A program made the translations under genes and the position numbers. Shown piece by piece: positions 44,819 to 58,000 of a stretch of DNA of 64,000 bases; within the stretch, counting starts at the first letter, position 1; each line of letters starts with the position of its first letter. The notes under the pieces were generated by a model. It was not told where the DNA came from. It saw only the letters and a list, made by a program, of their open reading frames with translations, and ran no database searches. Where the stretch lies: positions 1-64,000 of the forward strand of contig RBZT01000336.1 in NCBI GenBank assembly GCA_003693705.1. Direction: 5' to 3'. This stretch comes from Polymyxa betae. Taxonomy: Eukaryota; Endomyxa; Phytomyxea; Plasmodiophorida; Plasmodiophoridae.

Positions 44819-47800
44819 ATGCCCATCGCCCGACTTCCGGCCGTGCGGCCGGCTTTCAAGAAGCTGGTCATGTACGAGACGAGACATGTCGGTGCCGTCT
44901 CTTCGCCGTCGTTGATACTGATAGTTGGACAGAAACTCTATATGGTAGCCTATAATGCCCTTGATCGCACCTATCACGTCATGAAGATCGATCGTGGCGA
45001 TGCTATGGCGCCCCTTCAAATCTCGGTTGTAGAAGGCGGTTTAAGTCGTGAACAGGTCGTCATTGGCACAATGGTTGTTGTCGCTGATTCCCGCTCAGGT
45101 CTACGACCTTCTTGGTCGCATCCACGCCGCCAATATGCATTCTGGCGGCCTTGTAAAATCAGTGACGGCTGTTGCCTTGCTGGGATTAATTCAGGTAAGC
45201 GCAATATCCTATACCTAAATGTCGTTGATTGGAGCTTGCAGTTCTTACAAGGACACTATATTGTACTCGTGACGCAAGCACGTCGGGTCGGGAAAATAGG
45301 ACCGCATTTCATATACAATGTTGTAGGCACCGCCCTAGTACCTATTGCCTCGTCGTCCAGCAATGGGTCTGTCTTGACCCAGGTTCAGCTTTCCAACTGC
45401 TCTTTCTATCGCACATTTCTCTTCAAGCTGCTTTCGCTCTCGTTTTCAGTGACTCTTCTTCATCTAAATTTCGTCAACTTCAAAAAAACAGCTCAATTTT
45501 TTTTTGCAATTCGTCAATTTCAACGTGCATACGAAACGGTCGCTTTGTTGCAGGCGTATTCATTGTTCTGGATTGTAGGATCTGGCCTCCGAAGCCCGTT
45601 ACAAAGCGCTGCTATCGAACCTGGACTTGACCGAAAACTTCTACTTCAGTTACACGTACGACTTGACGCGCACTCTCCAGTCCAACATGCTCAAACCGAA
45701 TCGTGGCCCGGCCTTGCACTTCATTTGGAATCAATTCCTCAAAACCAAATGCGAGGCCATTCCTTCCGTAATGCTGGCTGCATCCGTACTGGTCCAGAAG
45801 TCACTAACTGATGACACAGATCTGGTTCGTTGATTTGGTTCACGGGTATTTCGAGCAGAAATGCCTGTCGATTCTGGGCCGGTACGTCTCGATCACGTTG
45901 ATCTCGCGGCGCTCGACCCGATTCGCGGGAACCCGCTATCTGAAGCGCGGTATCAATCTGGAGGGATGCAGCGCCAACGATATTGAAACCGAACAGATAT
46001 GTCACGATCGTGATCAGGCCAGCTTAAGACACTTAAACTCTGTTGTTTTCTGCTGAAACCCGTCTTTAGGGTGATGTCCATGATACCGGTCTCTATACCA
46101 GTTACGTTCAACATCGGGCATCGATTCCGTTATACTGGACTCAGGTACTGTACTATTCACGATTCAGTATGGCGCGAGTCTGAACACTTCCCTGTAGGAG
46201 CCGAACGCCATGGTGGCGCGTCCAATTATCTCGATTCAGTATGCCGACCCAGTGACTGAATTTTCTGGGATTTTGGATGGTCTGCTTAAAGTCTCCATAG
46301 ATCGTTCGAGGTATGCGCCGACATTTTGAACGACTTCTGGAGCGATATGGCGCTCCGATCATCTGCCTCAACCTGATTCGACAGTCCGAACCAGTACGTA
46401 TCGTTTTTAGCCAGATCCTTCTTCTTTACGTGTTCGCTCTTTTTTTATGCTCTCTGAATTTAAGCTTCAATCGTGTAAATTATCGAACTTCAGATGCCAC
46501 GATTCCGCTGATGAACGCTGCGTTGTGCTTAACTCTGTTTTAGTTTTCTTACGACTTATAACCGTCTTTGATCAACTCACATTGTGGTCTCTTGGATAGG
46601 TACCGCGCGAAACACGTCTCGGGGCTCCATTTCGTGACGGAGTTCAATTTCTCAACCAATTCGCGCATCCCAATCAGCAAATCGAATACATCGAATGGGA
46701 TTTTAAGAAAGTCGCGAAAAGCCGGTAAACAGACAATGAAGCTATAATATCTGTCGTTAAGTTATGGCAACAAGAACGAGGAATGTCGCAGAGGAGCTTG
46801 GCGCCATCGCAGAGCACGTTCTCGAACGAACCGGTTTTTTTCACAGTACATGGAATGGACTGCCGCAATTTCGTCAAAGCGGCGTCTGCAGATCGAACTG
46901 TATTGACAGTCTGGATCGGTTATACTCTCTAGTTGGTGACACCTCTCAACCCTGACATTTCGGTGGTAGGACGAACGTCGCACAGTACTGCATTGGAAAA
47001 TGTGCATTGGGTCAACAGGTATCCCTTTCTAACTGGTTATCATCTTTCAAAAGTTTCAATGTCTTGCTTGAATTACAGCTCGGCTGGTCAATCTTTCTCT
47101 TTACTTGGTCGTGCCATACTTTATGTGAATGTTAAAACAGTTGTTCCATATGGGACTGATGTCGCGAGCCACATTTCCAGAGGAAAGTCCTGTTATCAAG
47201 CTACTGCTGGAGATGTATGAGCGCATGGGTGACTGCCTGGCGTTACAATATGGCGGGTCGCAGATGCATCGGCAGGCATCAGACACCCCGTTGTTTTCAT
47301 AGTTGGTTAAAAGTTCGGTAGATTAAAAAAGAAAAAAGCCAGAATGTAATCTCGTCGGTGCCAGTTTTATACCGTCTTCGGTACAGCCTTGCAAAAGTCA
47401 GTAGAGCTTAGTTTAATGTTTACCTGCAGGACGCAGGCGAAGCCGAAGGAGATTCTGGTTTCTATTTTACGCCATTATCAGGTCAGAATGGACCTCTGTA
47501 CTTTTTTCGTTCGATGCTAATTGAAAATAATACCAGAACAGCTTTCAGGACAAAGACAAGCAGGACGCGTATAACCTGTTTCTAGGCGTGTTTCGCCCCC
47601 GATCATGCAGGACCTGCCCGCTCTGGGAAATTTCATCCGATTTCTACCTGCATAATCCACAGCCGCCCATTACGCAACGTCTTCAGGTAATATTGACACC
47701 TTTTCCATTGTTACTGGGTCTCCTTCTATATTTTGCTTTTCGGTTTTCGCGACCACGTCATAATCCTTTTGTTGTTAGAATGTTGGCCTTGAATTAACGC

Positions 47801-48577
47801 CTCGGAATTGGACTCTGGCACCAGCATCTAATTTCGACACCGAAACCGCTACTGTTGAAAGAAGTCAAATTCTTTTTCATTCTCCGTTGGAGCAATCAGG
47901 TCTGCTTGTTTGTCAGTAGTTTACCCATATGTTTTAACTGTTACTGTTTTCAAAGACGATTATTTTCGGGAATGCTACAGCACTGACTCGGTAACGTTAT
48001 TTGACGAAGAACTGGAAGTGAACCGAGCGCAGCCGATTACGGTTTATCCCGTTTCTGAACCTGCCCAGGTTTTTCAGACAATCATGGCCTGTGAATGTTT
48101 TTAATCGCTTCCAGGGTGGTTCAGGAGTTGTGGCGCGGATTTGGCGGAATCTGTATTTTCGTTCAAATACGAATAGCAATGCCCGTTCCCTTTCTGTTGG
48201 AGATGATGAGCTTCAGACGGGAAACTCGGTTTGTCTCTGTCCTGCCTAATTCCGCTTGATGCTGAAACTTCTAAGAGTTTGCAGGCGTTTACTTTCGGGC
48301 CCTATTCCTATCACTCAGGACCGCTGCATGAAAGCATGAATGATAACGATCTGGCAACGTCACCATTTCATTTTGCTTATCTGCTGTGTAGAGAAACACA
48401 TTCGGTGCTGACCAGGTAAAATCACCTCCACCATAGTTTGTTTCCCTTACCAGACACTACAGTTACGTCTCGGGAGAGTCGCTAAAGCACAAAAAGGATA
48501 CAAGGTTTCCAGGCATTGATACATCTGCACTTATCACAGGAGTGAATCTTCCACCTCGGCCGAACTGGCAAGCGTGA
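44819..48577 (+). CDS. FIG4: FIG4-type SAC-domain phosphoinositide phosphatase
   Basis: Lipid phosphatase of the PI(3,5)P2 complex on endolysosomes. YETR near the start joins through a 41-nt intron to LYMVAYNALDRTYHVMKIDR, then QVYDLLGRIHAANMHSGGLV and YIVLVTQARRVGKIGPHFIY. DLTENFYFSYTYDLTRTLQ, LISRRSTRFAGTRYLKRGIN, GCSANDIETEQI, QHRASIPFYWTQ and ERYGAPIICLNLIRQSE follow, all FIG4-like. The catalytic loop reads NCIDSLDRTNVAQYCIGK. The Arg codon is split by an intron beginning at 46919. After the SAC domain, DCLALQYGGSQMHRQASD and NLFLGVFRPRSC keep the FIG4 C-terminal region. The last exon ends LPPRPNWQA at 48577. About 850 residues with at least fifteen introns. Confidence 0.93.
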
Positions 48578-48759
48578 TTGTTCTCAACTGTCTTTAAAAT
48601 GGCACAAAAAACATAATTAAAAAGGTTCTAATGACTTTATTGGCAATTTTAACTCTACATGTTCACATAAAAGATAAGTTTGGACTATATGTGAACCTGT
48701 GTGCAAAAATGTCGCACGATGGGTGAATCAGCTGGCAACTGAATATGCCAACCAACTGT

Positions 48760-49771
48760 CTACATGTGCTTGCATAAATACGACTGGACACTGTAGACGG
48801 AACAAGAACCAAATGATCTGTCTACAGTCTCCAGCAGCAACGAAACGCATTCGGCAGCAAGAGAAGGCACCGAAACAGATACTCCATTTATGGCATATGC
48901 ATCACAGAACTCCGCAGACCGCAGCGCAGAAATAATCCGCAGGCACATCCGGGAATGAAATATTAAACCATTGATGCATATATTTCCTAATTCCAAAAGC
49001 CCCTGCCACATTTTAGCATCCTGTTGCAATTTGCAGTTGCAAAGTTCGGCCTTTAAAAGAAAACAGAACGCTGATCACCAGAAAGCTTTCACGACTAGCG
49101 ATAAAAATTCATGGCCTCCAACCTGCTGGAGTAAATACGGCTTGCGAAAGAAACTGCAAGGCGCTCCAACAAGTCGATGACGAATCGTATCGCTGTCAAT
49201 CAATAACGCCGATCTGATGATATAGTTGGACTGTTGCTTGTCCCTAAATACGAACAATCCCGACTCCTTGAGCGAAGCGCTCCCATGAACTCAGAAATCG
49301 TGTGTTGGGCATTTACTGGGAATGGTTGTGATGCAGGCTCTAGATCTAGAAACGCTATCATTCTCAAAGTGATATTATGAGGAGCTTATGAGAATGTAAA
49401 TCCTATAATAGTTTTGCTGGAGCGACTCCAAGGCCTAGCCCAGACTTTGACCAAGGTGCAGTTTGAAGGCAAATAGAGAATGAATGATAATTGATGAATA
49501 CACAACAAAGCGGTAGCGGTCTCTTTGAGCCAGCATGAATCGGAAGAATCATCTAGACCATGGACACAGGAAAACTGTTTCTCAACATAATCACATAACG
49601 AAATTGCCCTGAAATACATAGAAAACGGGGGATTCTGGCGTTGAGATTAACGAAGCGAACCAAAACATGTCTTGTGATCTCAAAACAGGTTAATTCAGTT
49701 TCTGACAGAACTTCTGTCATCAGAAGGTTGCTGAGCATGGATGGAGAACATCGCCCTGCCTCAACAAACAA
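48760..49771 (-). CDS. probable gene with SH2-like segment, exons unresolved
   Basis: Several minus-strand exons look coding: 49730-49560 (Leu/Glu-rich), 49600-49386 (Cys-rich, Leu-rich), 49290-49078 and 49060-48760. The third contains ESGLFVFRDKQQSNYIIRSA, then TIRHRLV, then FFRKPYLLQQ and FLSLVVKAF. This has the layout of an SH2 domain: a GxFLVR-like strand with the phosphotyrosine-binding Arg, a Y-x-[LI]-S/R strand, an I-x-H strand, and a closing helix like SLVELVxxY. I inferred the fold from these few positions only. The exon joins are not certain, because phases do not agree for the first two exons. The gene lies between the FIG4 end and the isochorismatase-family gene. Confidence 0.35.
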
Positions 49772-49796
49772 GCTTTATGTTGGAACCAACCCCATC

Positions 49797-50481
49797 CTAA
49801 TGAGCGATTCGGCGCTTCCTTGTTTTGACCAGAGATGAGATTTTCTTGAATTCTGGATGCTCAGCAGTACCCAACAACTGGAACAGAAGACTCTCTAATG
49901 TGGTCAAAATGACACCCTCGGCAGCGAGCCGTTTCAACGCGATCTTCCTATCAATATCATAATGGCTGGAAACAGCATCGCAAGCCAAAAAGACATTATA
50001 GCCCATGTGAAGCAAGTCTAACGCCGTTTGAAGAATACAGATGTGTGCCTAAGAAAGCTGAAATACCACAGCAACAAGTACTGGAATGCAATACCTCAAT
50101 GCCGACTATAATTACAGATTTGATGCCATTAGAATTTGTTAGAAATTGCTTAACTTGGCAATCTGGAGCCACCATTGAGAAAGCCATCTTCTTAAAGAAT
50201 GCTGCAGAGGCGTTGGCGTTTCGAATCTCGGACACCGTTTGTCCAAGACGATCCGGATTCTCACTTCAGCATAAATAAACCAGAACAGCCTTGGTATCAC
50301 CAAGTCTCACCTGCTCGCTGCAGACAACCGGGATGTTGAGAATCTCGGCGGCCTGTAGCAAGACTTGGGTCGTCTCGATCAGATCGTCCATGTTCGGGAT
50401 CACTCCACGAAACCCGTCCTGCAGATCGCAGACGAGGACAGCGAACTGGCTCGGGGCCAGCCTCGCCTCACCTGCAGCCAT
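49797..50481 (-). CDS. isochorismatase-domain cysteine hydrolase (ISOC type)
   Basis: Small alpha/beta hydrolase with a Cys nucleophile; the ISOC subgroup has no settled substrate. The start MAAGEARLAPSQFAVLVCDL contains the catalytic Asp (CDLQDGFRGVIPNMDDLIET). AAEILNIPVVCSEQ precedes an intron (about 50309-50254), and NPDRLGQTVSEIR follows. FFKKMAFSM gives the catalytic Lys. After a 46-nt intron (about 50091-50046), IEAHICILQTALDLLHMGYN supplies the nucleophile Cys. FLACDAVSSHYDIDRKIAL and LLGTAEHPEFKKISSLVK complete the family signature. About 205 residues, normal length. Open sequence above 50481 is Arg-rich and unlike the family, so this ATG is preferred. Confidence 0.92.
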
Positions 50482-50744
50482 TCGCTTCAATCGCCCTAAG
50501 ACGAACCGCCCTCGTCTAGTTCGTTGGAAAGCAAAGTGACACCATCTGATCGCTTGGTGACGCAGTTGGCAGCGTGCTGGGCCCATAACCCAGAAGTCCC
50601 AAGATCGAAGCTTGGCCGAGCGACTCTTTTTTTTTCATTTCACCTGACCGATAAAAACATCAACCAGCGAAGTGATGTTCGCCAAAACGAAATCCATTCG
50701 AGACTATCAAGAACGCTCAGCAGGAGAAAAATGGCCTCTCTGCA

Positions 50745-50828
50745 GAACCGATGTTGATATAATCGATCAGACATGCAACTAAAGGTGGTCGTGACCGCCG
50801 CAATGCTAAACCGTCCTCCATCATCATG
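50745..50828. repeat. copy 1 of an 84-bp dispersed duplication
   Basis: About 84 bp are repeated at 51235-51321 with roughly 75% identity and a few small indels. The best-conserved parts are GAACCGATGTTGA, ATCGATCAGA and GTCGTGACCGC. Read on plus, the copy encodes CRTDVDIIDQTC before a stop. It lies in the roughly 570-bp gap between the isochorismatase-family start and ATP10, which holds no other feature. Confidence 0.75.
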
Positions 50829-51050
50829 AAAGATTCAATTACTGGATAAGGTGTTCTGTAATTGGGATTTATGGGGTAATTGACAAGAAAATATGGTTTG
50901 GATTGATGTTTTAAAATTCTCATTTCAGAGCTGATTAGAGGGTCGCGCTAGAAAACGACCCAAAAAAATGACCCAACTTAAAAACAAATCCAAAATTCAG
51001 TTTGCTGTTGGGCGCAGCCAAGTTAGTTTCAGTACTGTAGCGGTCTGATC

Positions 51051-51321
51051 ATGTCAATATCTCTGTCGAGAATGTTTGTGCTGCGATATTCACGATCAGT
51101 TCGTTTGTTTGCAAGCCAAGTCTCTGATGGAACGCAGGCGAAAACGTTTCGCGATTATCGCTGGGAAGATGCCAGAGACCGGGGCTCGTTCGCCGACCTG
51201 CAGGAGTACGATGATGCCATGCTGCAGTACTGCCGAACCGATGTTGAATAATCGATCAGATATACAGAAAAGAAAGGTGTCGTGACCGCTGCGATGCCAA
51301 GCCTTCTTCCTCCTAATCATG
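51051..51321 (+). pseudogene. possible DEDD-exonuclease-like relic; copy 2 of the duplication at 51235-51321
   Basis: The open frame from ATG 51051 ends YDDAMLQYCRTDVE and a stop. If the one-base difference to the other copy is read through, it would continue IIDQIY. The pattern Y-C-x-x-D-V-x-x-x-x-x-[LIV]-Y is the Exo III signature of 3'-5' exonuclease domains in family A DNA polymerases of phages and organelles. Both copies carry frame damage, at different places. This could be debris of an integrated element, or alternatively just the first exon of ATP10 with a start like a mitochondrial presequence (MSISLSRMFVLRYSRSVRLF). I could not splice it in phase to ATP10. Confidence 0.35.
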
Positions 51322-52019
51322 GGATTATGTTGCCCAACATTCCAGGTCGCCTCTCTGATCTCCATTCGGTTCGCGGGCTGAAATGATTTCTCGTAGTGCG
51401 GGATATCAGCGATTCATTCGGCAAACAAGCTGATCTATCAGAAACAGCTCTAAACAAAGTCTGTTTGATAGGGCTTTCGTTTCGCGAATCTGGTCGTGCT
51501 GCCCTTCAGACTTGGTTGAAGCCATTCGCATTGCAGAATCAAGATGATCGTCATCAGGTTAGCTCAGAATCTGCTTCCATCTTCGCAGCTGTCTGCGTGC
51601 ATTTGCTAATCGCTAATCGGATCTTTTCCAGTATGTAGAATTAGCCATTGTAGAGAGCACTCTGCATAGGCTGCTGGTTCGCAATCTATTCCGAAAGTCG
51701 GTCCATTCAGTATTGAAAGCTGCTCGGCATCCCGGACTGCCAACCAAACACTTGTTCTGTTTCGACGACATCATCCAGCAATTAAATCAGTTGGAGATTC
51801 GCAACAGACTCGCCGGTATGCGAACACGCTTTCCATGCGGAGAAAGGCTAATTCGCGTTTTTCAGGTTATATCTTTCTTGTTGATGGTAAAGGCCGAATA
51901 AGGTGGCGAGCTTCGGGGGAATTTCATTCCGATAAATACCCGAATTTTGAGAGCTACGTTGCTACCCTTCATGACGAACTGAGGAGAAGCGATATAACCC
52001 AGCGAGCACTGGATTCGTG
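51294..52019 (+). CDS. ATP10: mitochondrial ATP synthase assembly factor ATP10
   Basis: Inner-membrane protein needed to assemble the Fo sector (subunit 6 with the c-ring) of ATP synthase. The recognisable part runs from about 51396: VCLIGLSFRESGRAALQTWL and PFALQNQDDRHQ. After an intron of about 70 nt (51560-51631), YVELAIVESTLHRLLVRNLF, ARHPGLPTKHLFCFDDI and LEIRNRLA follow. After a 50-nt intron (about 51818-51865), GYIFLVDGKGRIRWRASGEF follows. The stop at 52017-52019 is 51 bp from the convergent HERC gene end. The 5' end is not resolved. ATG 51294 lies in a duplicated block, and a frame from ATG 51051 upstream has a presequence-like start, but neither joins cleanly to 51396. Confidence 0.82.
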
Positions 52020-52070
52020 AAGATAATCAAAAAGGATAATAATAATATTATATTACAGAATTGGGCTCTA

Positions 52071-55000
52071 TCAATTCATATCATCATCAGATAAATTAGT
52101 TGAGATCATCCGTGCTGAGCTCTGCGCTGCAGAGGTTGAATCTGCATCGATCGAGATGCAATGTGTGATGGCGTACAACAGACGACGATGCAGAATCTGC
52201 TTGGACGTGTACCGTGGCAGCTCGATTGAGAAGAAGCAAGTGTGCGATATTGGCAGATAAGTATCCGGATCCTGCCTTGCTCTGGGCATATTCGAGATCT
52301 TGAATTTACAATCGAAATCGTTAACGTTCACAGGCAGCCTCGATCTTCCCCAGACGAATTTCAGAAAGTCGCTCCTCTGGGCGTCGTCAAACCTATTAGG
52401 ATTCGCTTTCAATAGAGTACACCTGATATAGCGGTGGGACGTACAGATCCGATAGGACTTCCCAGAACGCACAGATATGCGGATCAGAAGGCGAACACCA
52501 TTCATATTGTGTCATGGACTTTAACAGTTCAACGTCAATATGGGCATGGCCACAGACCTGCCAAAATCAGATTCGTGTCCGTCGAATTATAGTACAGAAT
52601 GCCAAACCTGAAGCTCGAACTCCTTCCATGTGAACAGCGAAAGCATCGGGAATGGGACAATGCTGGAAAGCCCCCTCCGGATCGCATCGCATTGTAAACG
52701 GAACTCGTTTTTTCGAAACTCAGCCAATGCCGCTATGAATTCGTTCTTGTTCTGCCAGGTGACGGGAGTCACGGATCCATCGGGGATCAAATCTACCTGT
52801 AAGGGCGGGCTCTGAATCTCGATCTTTTGCTTCCAGAAACAATGCAATTACCTCTTGCCCGTCGCTTCCACTTACTGAGAATGTCATCGACAGGATCTCT
52901 TCGAAATCCTCAGCAGTGATCTGATCGTCCGCTTCCATCCTTCGAATATTCGTGATGACACGAAATGCCACGGCGTCGATCTCGACAACGTCTTCGTCGG
53001 AAATTGTCTCCGATACGAGCGATTTCCACCTGATATTGAATCAGTCCAAGTTCTCCAATTTGTGAGATGACTTATTACACAATCGATGGCAAATTCAGGT
53101 TCAGTAGGTTCCTGCTTCTAATTGCAATACCCATCAGCTTCCCGACGAATTCATACATGGAGATGTGCAATGGCAACGTCGAGGCAGGGTTGGGTACGAA
53201 TTTGTCTTGATTGAAGCCGATTCTCGATCTCTGATTCGGACATGGAATAAACAATGGCAAATAACTCGACTGAAGTTCTTCACACAACAAATCGAGGCAA
53301 TTCCGATAAGGCCCTCCATAATCGTCTGAAAATTCCCCTTGGAAAACGGTCTGCAGAAATTGTTAGATTTGAAAACCAGAATAGGAAGAAAGCAAAAATA
53401 GACCTTCCAAGCACGTTCCTCCCGTCTGAGACGAAGAATCGACGGGTTGAGATGATGGACCTGATGAAAGACCTGCCCGAAACAAGTTTTCGTTCCCTTC
53501 ATGTCGACTCTGTGATGCTCTTTCCACGAAGACGCTGAAAACCGATTCACAGAGACCTTCAAATCTCGTGACATTCCGACAACTTGTACATCGCTTGCTG
53601 TGCGGTTTAATACCTCAAACCAGAGCGCGTTCTTCGTTATCGGGAAGATCAAACCACGAGCTCTCCTCAACATACAGGATAATTCCGATTCTTCGTCAGT
53701 TCGAGAGAGGTTGATCAGAGGCATCGCCGAAGCGATCACATCGTTGAGCTGATAGAGAATGGCGCAACGAATATGAATCGAATTCAGATGACGATGGCTG
53801 AGGCGTTCGAAAGAAATCAGCTGATCCTGGGTCGGCATTAATTGGGGAATTGGATGTGATGAAGGCCAAGAGGCCAAAATGCGATTCAGACATAAAATAA
53901 GCTCCAAATCGCATTCCATATCGAATTCGACTCCGTTTCTTTGCACTTGTTCCACTAAGTTCTCAACGTTTTGTACTTCGCGACACCGGTTCAGGGATTC
54001 CATGACGTAATCTGAAAATATCGGCGGCCAGGCCGATCTTTTATGGCGATCGGGCTCGAGGAAGACTCGCAGCAGCTCACGAAGCTCGGAAAACTGTTGA
54101 TACCATAATGGCGTATTCGGTAATGGGAGGGTGTTCGGCTGGTCAAGAAGCAGGACCAGCTCGAGTAATGCCTGAAAGAAACTCGGGAATATCCTGTTAT
54201 CTTTAAATCGATCGTGCATGACGAAAAGCTGCTTCTTCAAAAACGCCGATTTGCTTTCATCGAAAGCGACTCCAGTTTTCACAAGATGTGACAGAACTAA
54301 AAGGAACTGCAGCCTCGGTTGTCCTCTCGTGATCGATAACATTTTTAGGACGACGTTGATCACAGACGGACATAGTAAATATTTGGTCACGAACTCTTGG
54401 GAGTTCAAATCAGAGAGCGACATTGCACGGCGATGCGTTCGGACAAAGATGTCGAGGTACCAAAGCCCGATTTCGTGATTGGGATTGTCGAGAGCCATCT
54501 GTTCGTTTTCAATGTTGATATTGGGCTTCAGGCAGAAACCGATTAAATGCACCAGACAATCATGGACAAGAAATCTGCTCAATTCAGGGATGGCGGATCG
54601 ATTACCAGATGAAGCCCAGGCTCCCATCTCCTTATTCAACAAATGAATCGCCAATTCCTTCAAAACTGATAACGCATCTTGCAGATGCATAAACGCGGTT
54701 AATCGCAGAAACTTGGCGAAGAATTCCAGGCCGCCAATATGCTGGAGCGAGAACGAGTCGTAGGCACCTCCGTCGACAAGATGTCGAATTATACCAAGGA
54801 CGGCATGACGAGAGTATGCGACGGTTAGCTTGGAATCAAGTCGAACCATCTCCGATACGACCTTTGCCCCAGATAGCGTCGTATCAGAAGCTGCAGAGCT
54901 ATCAGATGTGTCCGAAGTGGGCGTCGTGCTGGCCTCTTGCCATCCTTCAGCGGAAGATGCCAATATCCGATAGGCGGGATTCTCCAGAATGACGGATTCG

Positions 55001-58000
55001 TCGTCTGCAATGGTGAAATCTTTGAACGGCTCGTGGTTGTGTTTAGAAACAGAACTGGAAGAAGTCGGCAGGTAGAAGCTGTCTCCTTTCATTAGATGAG
55101 ACAGCGCCGATATGTAATCACCGTCATGGGATTGCAAAGCTTCCGAGCAGTCGCCGAATGGGATCCCCATAATGTTCAAACAATAGGCGTCTTCATGGAG
55201 TTTGTTCATTGCGTCCTCCTTTCGTAAAAGCGCTTCATTGTTCAGAATCCATTTACAAGCATGATATCGGTGAAATCTGCAGCGATACATAGCGCGGTGC
55301 ACCCAGGATGGCGGAAACCCGATCTGTTGCAAAGTACCGGAAATACTGGAAACCAATGCTGAGCTGATTATCGGGTCCGACGCACTGCCTGATTAGAAAT
55401 AATTTCAGTTTGGGGTAGTACGCTTATAGAAGAAACTAACCAAGGTCAGTGATATCTCGGATCGTCAGACAAGATTTGTGAACTTCGACAAAGCGAACAG
55501 AAACGGTAGTGTTTTCGCGGTCTCTTGGAGGAAGGAAAATCAGCCCTTGCTTAAGGTAAATCGGATTGATGCAGTTAAGAGCTCCCGATAGAAAGCCATT
55601 GATGAAAATTGAGATCCGGTTTGAGGGGTCGTTCTCTGACGTAATCACAATTCGGTTCCATAAATGGCGATCAACGGGAGAGATCTGAGGCGGTTCAGCA
55701 GCCATCGAATTCCACACGATCAAACACTTTACATCGGTTGACGACTCTGAGATCTGAAATCGCCCATCTCGGGTCCAGATGACATGGGCTGACGGATCGT
55801 CCAAGGTTGAAAATAATGCAACGTCTTCATCAGAATGGATTTTGATTTCCATTACAACGGTGAACGGAGTGTTTTCTACATTCCAGGGGTTCGTCCAATG
55901 TAAAGCTGAGTTGCCGGGTAATGTTATAAAGAACCCTTTCTGAACAGAGTTAAATATTTGTAAATCAAAAAATGACGCTTACATCGTCTTGCATAAATTC
56001 GTACGGTCCTTCTACTGAGATTTTGCTCCTGCCGATCATTGTCCTAATTGGTTCTACACGATTAATATCAAGAATCGAATCTGGACCGGGCGAGAAGTCG
56101 ACAAGCCGCCAGCTCTGGCGATGGACTTCGTCAATCTGAAGATCCGATATCACAAAAGCCATGCCGCTATTGACAACCGATACAATCTAAGCAAAGGTTT
56201 GAAAATGGGATAACCATCGCAGTCAAATGGTATTACCTGCCCAGTTGTCAAAGGAACATCCCACAGTGCCAGGTCTCGTATTGACCCCTTTATAGGACCG
56301 ACACTGAGGTTCGATATAGTGAACTGGACCTGAAAGATTGATCATTATTTCCCAAAATGAGAAATGATTGCAGTGCATTACCTCGTCGAATGTTTTAGAC
56401 CAAACCGACGCACCACCGACGAACAATTCTACAATTTTTCCATTTCCAACAATGATGATGTTGTGCCAATCTCCATCATTCAGATCCACTTGAGCTTCGC
56501 AGAGGTCGGAATCAAACGATAGCATAAGTCGGCCATCATTCAAAGACACCTAGTCGAATCAGGAATGATTCACAGAGTGCCAAAAGTTGAAGCCATGACA
56601 TACTTTGAAATCGTGATCACCGCTGGATAATGATAAAAGCGTCGTGACGCTTTTGCCGGACAAATTGACACAAACGGATAACGACAAAGATGACAGGTTC
56701 AGTTCCACAGCCTCGATATCCAACAATATCTTATCGATGAAGGCTTCGTCAGAAGCAACGGCCTGTTCAGAAGAGTTTCGTGCTGGCAAGATATCAGATC
56801 CAATAAAATGCCAAGCGTTGCGTTTTACTTTCAAATACAGCCGACCGGCCAAACACGAACTCGTTGATAAAGCCATCAGGCGAAACAAAGCTTTGGTGAT
56901 CTCCACAGAAATGCAACCTTAAAGGATACCTAAACACAACTCAGTACATTGACCAGATCATATCCACCAGTATTCCTACAATGGTAATGGCGTTAGGCCT
57001 GAATGTTGCAGCATGGGCTTGCTGGGGACGGTTCGAGGTATTTGCGACGACAGAAGAAAGGTGCATTTATCACCACAACAGACAGCCCCGAACACCATTC
57101 CGAGTGGCGTATCCTTAATCAGCTGAGGCTCATGGATCTGAACCATTCATTAACCATACAGATAGATGCAGTTTTACAAAGAAGAAAGATTCCAAAAGTA
57201 AAGCGGTAATCTATTTCAGGAAAACATTTGAAAATGGTATGATAACAGTGTGAGATTGAAAAGATAGCTGAAGGTAATACTGACAGCAGTGGCGATGTCG
57301 GTGCCTGCATGAGCTCCTCCGGATCCGAACACCCAGATCTGTCCCCGGGCAGTCACAACAATTGTATGGTCTTGGCCGCCATCAGCCCAGACACATTTCT
57401 CTGTTCTCAGAGCGCCCTCGACCAGGGTTGGAACGCTGGCGGGCGACACCGTCCCATGACCCAGCATGCCACAGTTGCCATGGCCCCAGGTGTACAGCTG
57501 AAATCGTTAACAAACCGCAACGTTCCTTGATAGGATTACCTTTCCCTCATTGGTTATGGCTAACGAATGATCCCAGCCTGCAGCGATATGTACTACGACT
57601 TCTCCAGCCAGACCATCAACCTGTCGGGGAACCAGTTCTTTCTCATTCGAGCCATGACCGCAAACGGGACGGTTGCCTTCATAGCCAGCTCCCCAGGAAT
57701 ATCTGAAACTCCATTAGAATTACATCGCTTTCATGAAAGCAACGTACAGTCTGCCATCCGCTGTCACCGCCATGGAATGCTCCCAACCGCCTGCTATTAA
57801 GACAAACTGCAATGATTCGGCAGATTTAACCAATTTGGGTGTGGAAAGCTTCTGAGTTGTTCCATGACCAAGCTGCCCAAAAACATTCTTTCCCCACGTA
57901 AACCTACAGAGCTAAGTAATCGAGACGCTGCTCTACGAGTAAAACGTACAGTTTTCCATTGCACGTAATAGCTAAAACATGCGACCCACCAGCACTAACT

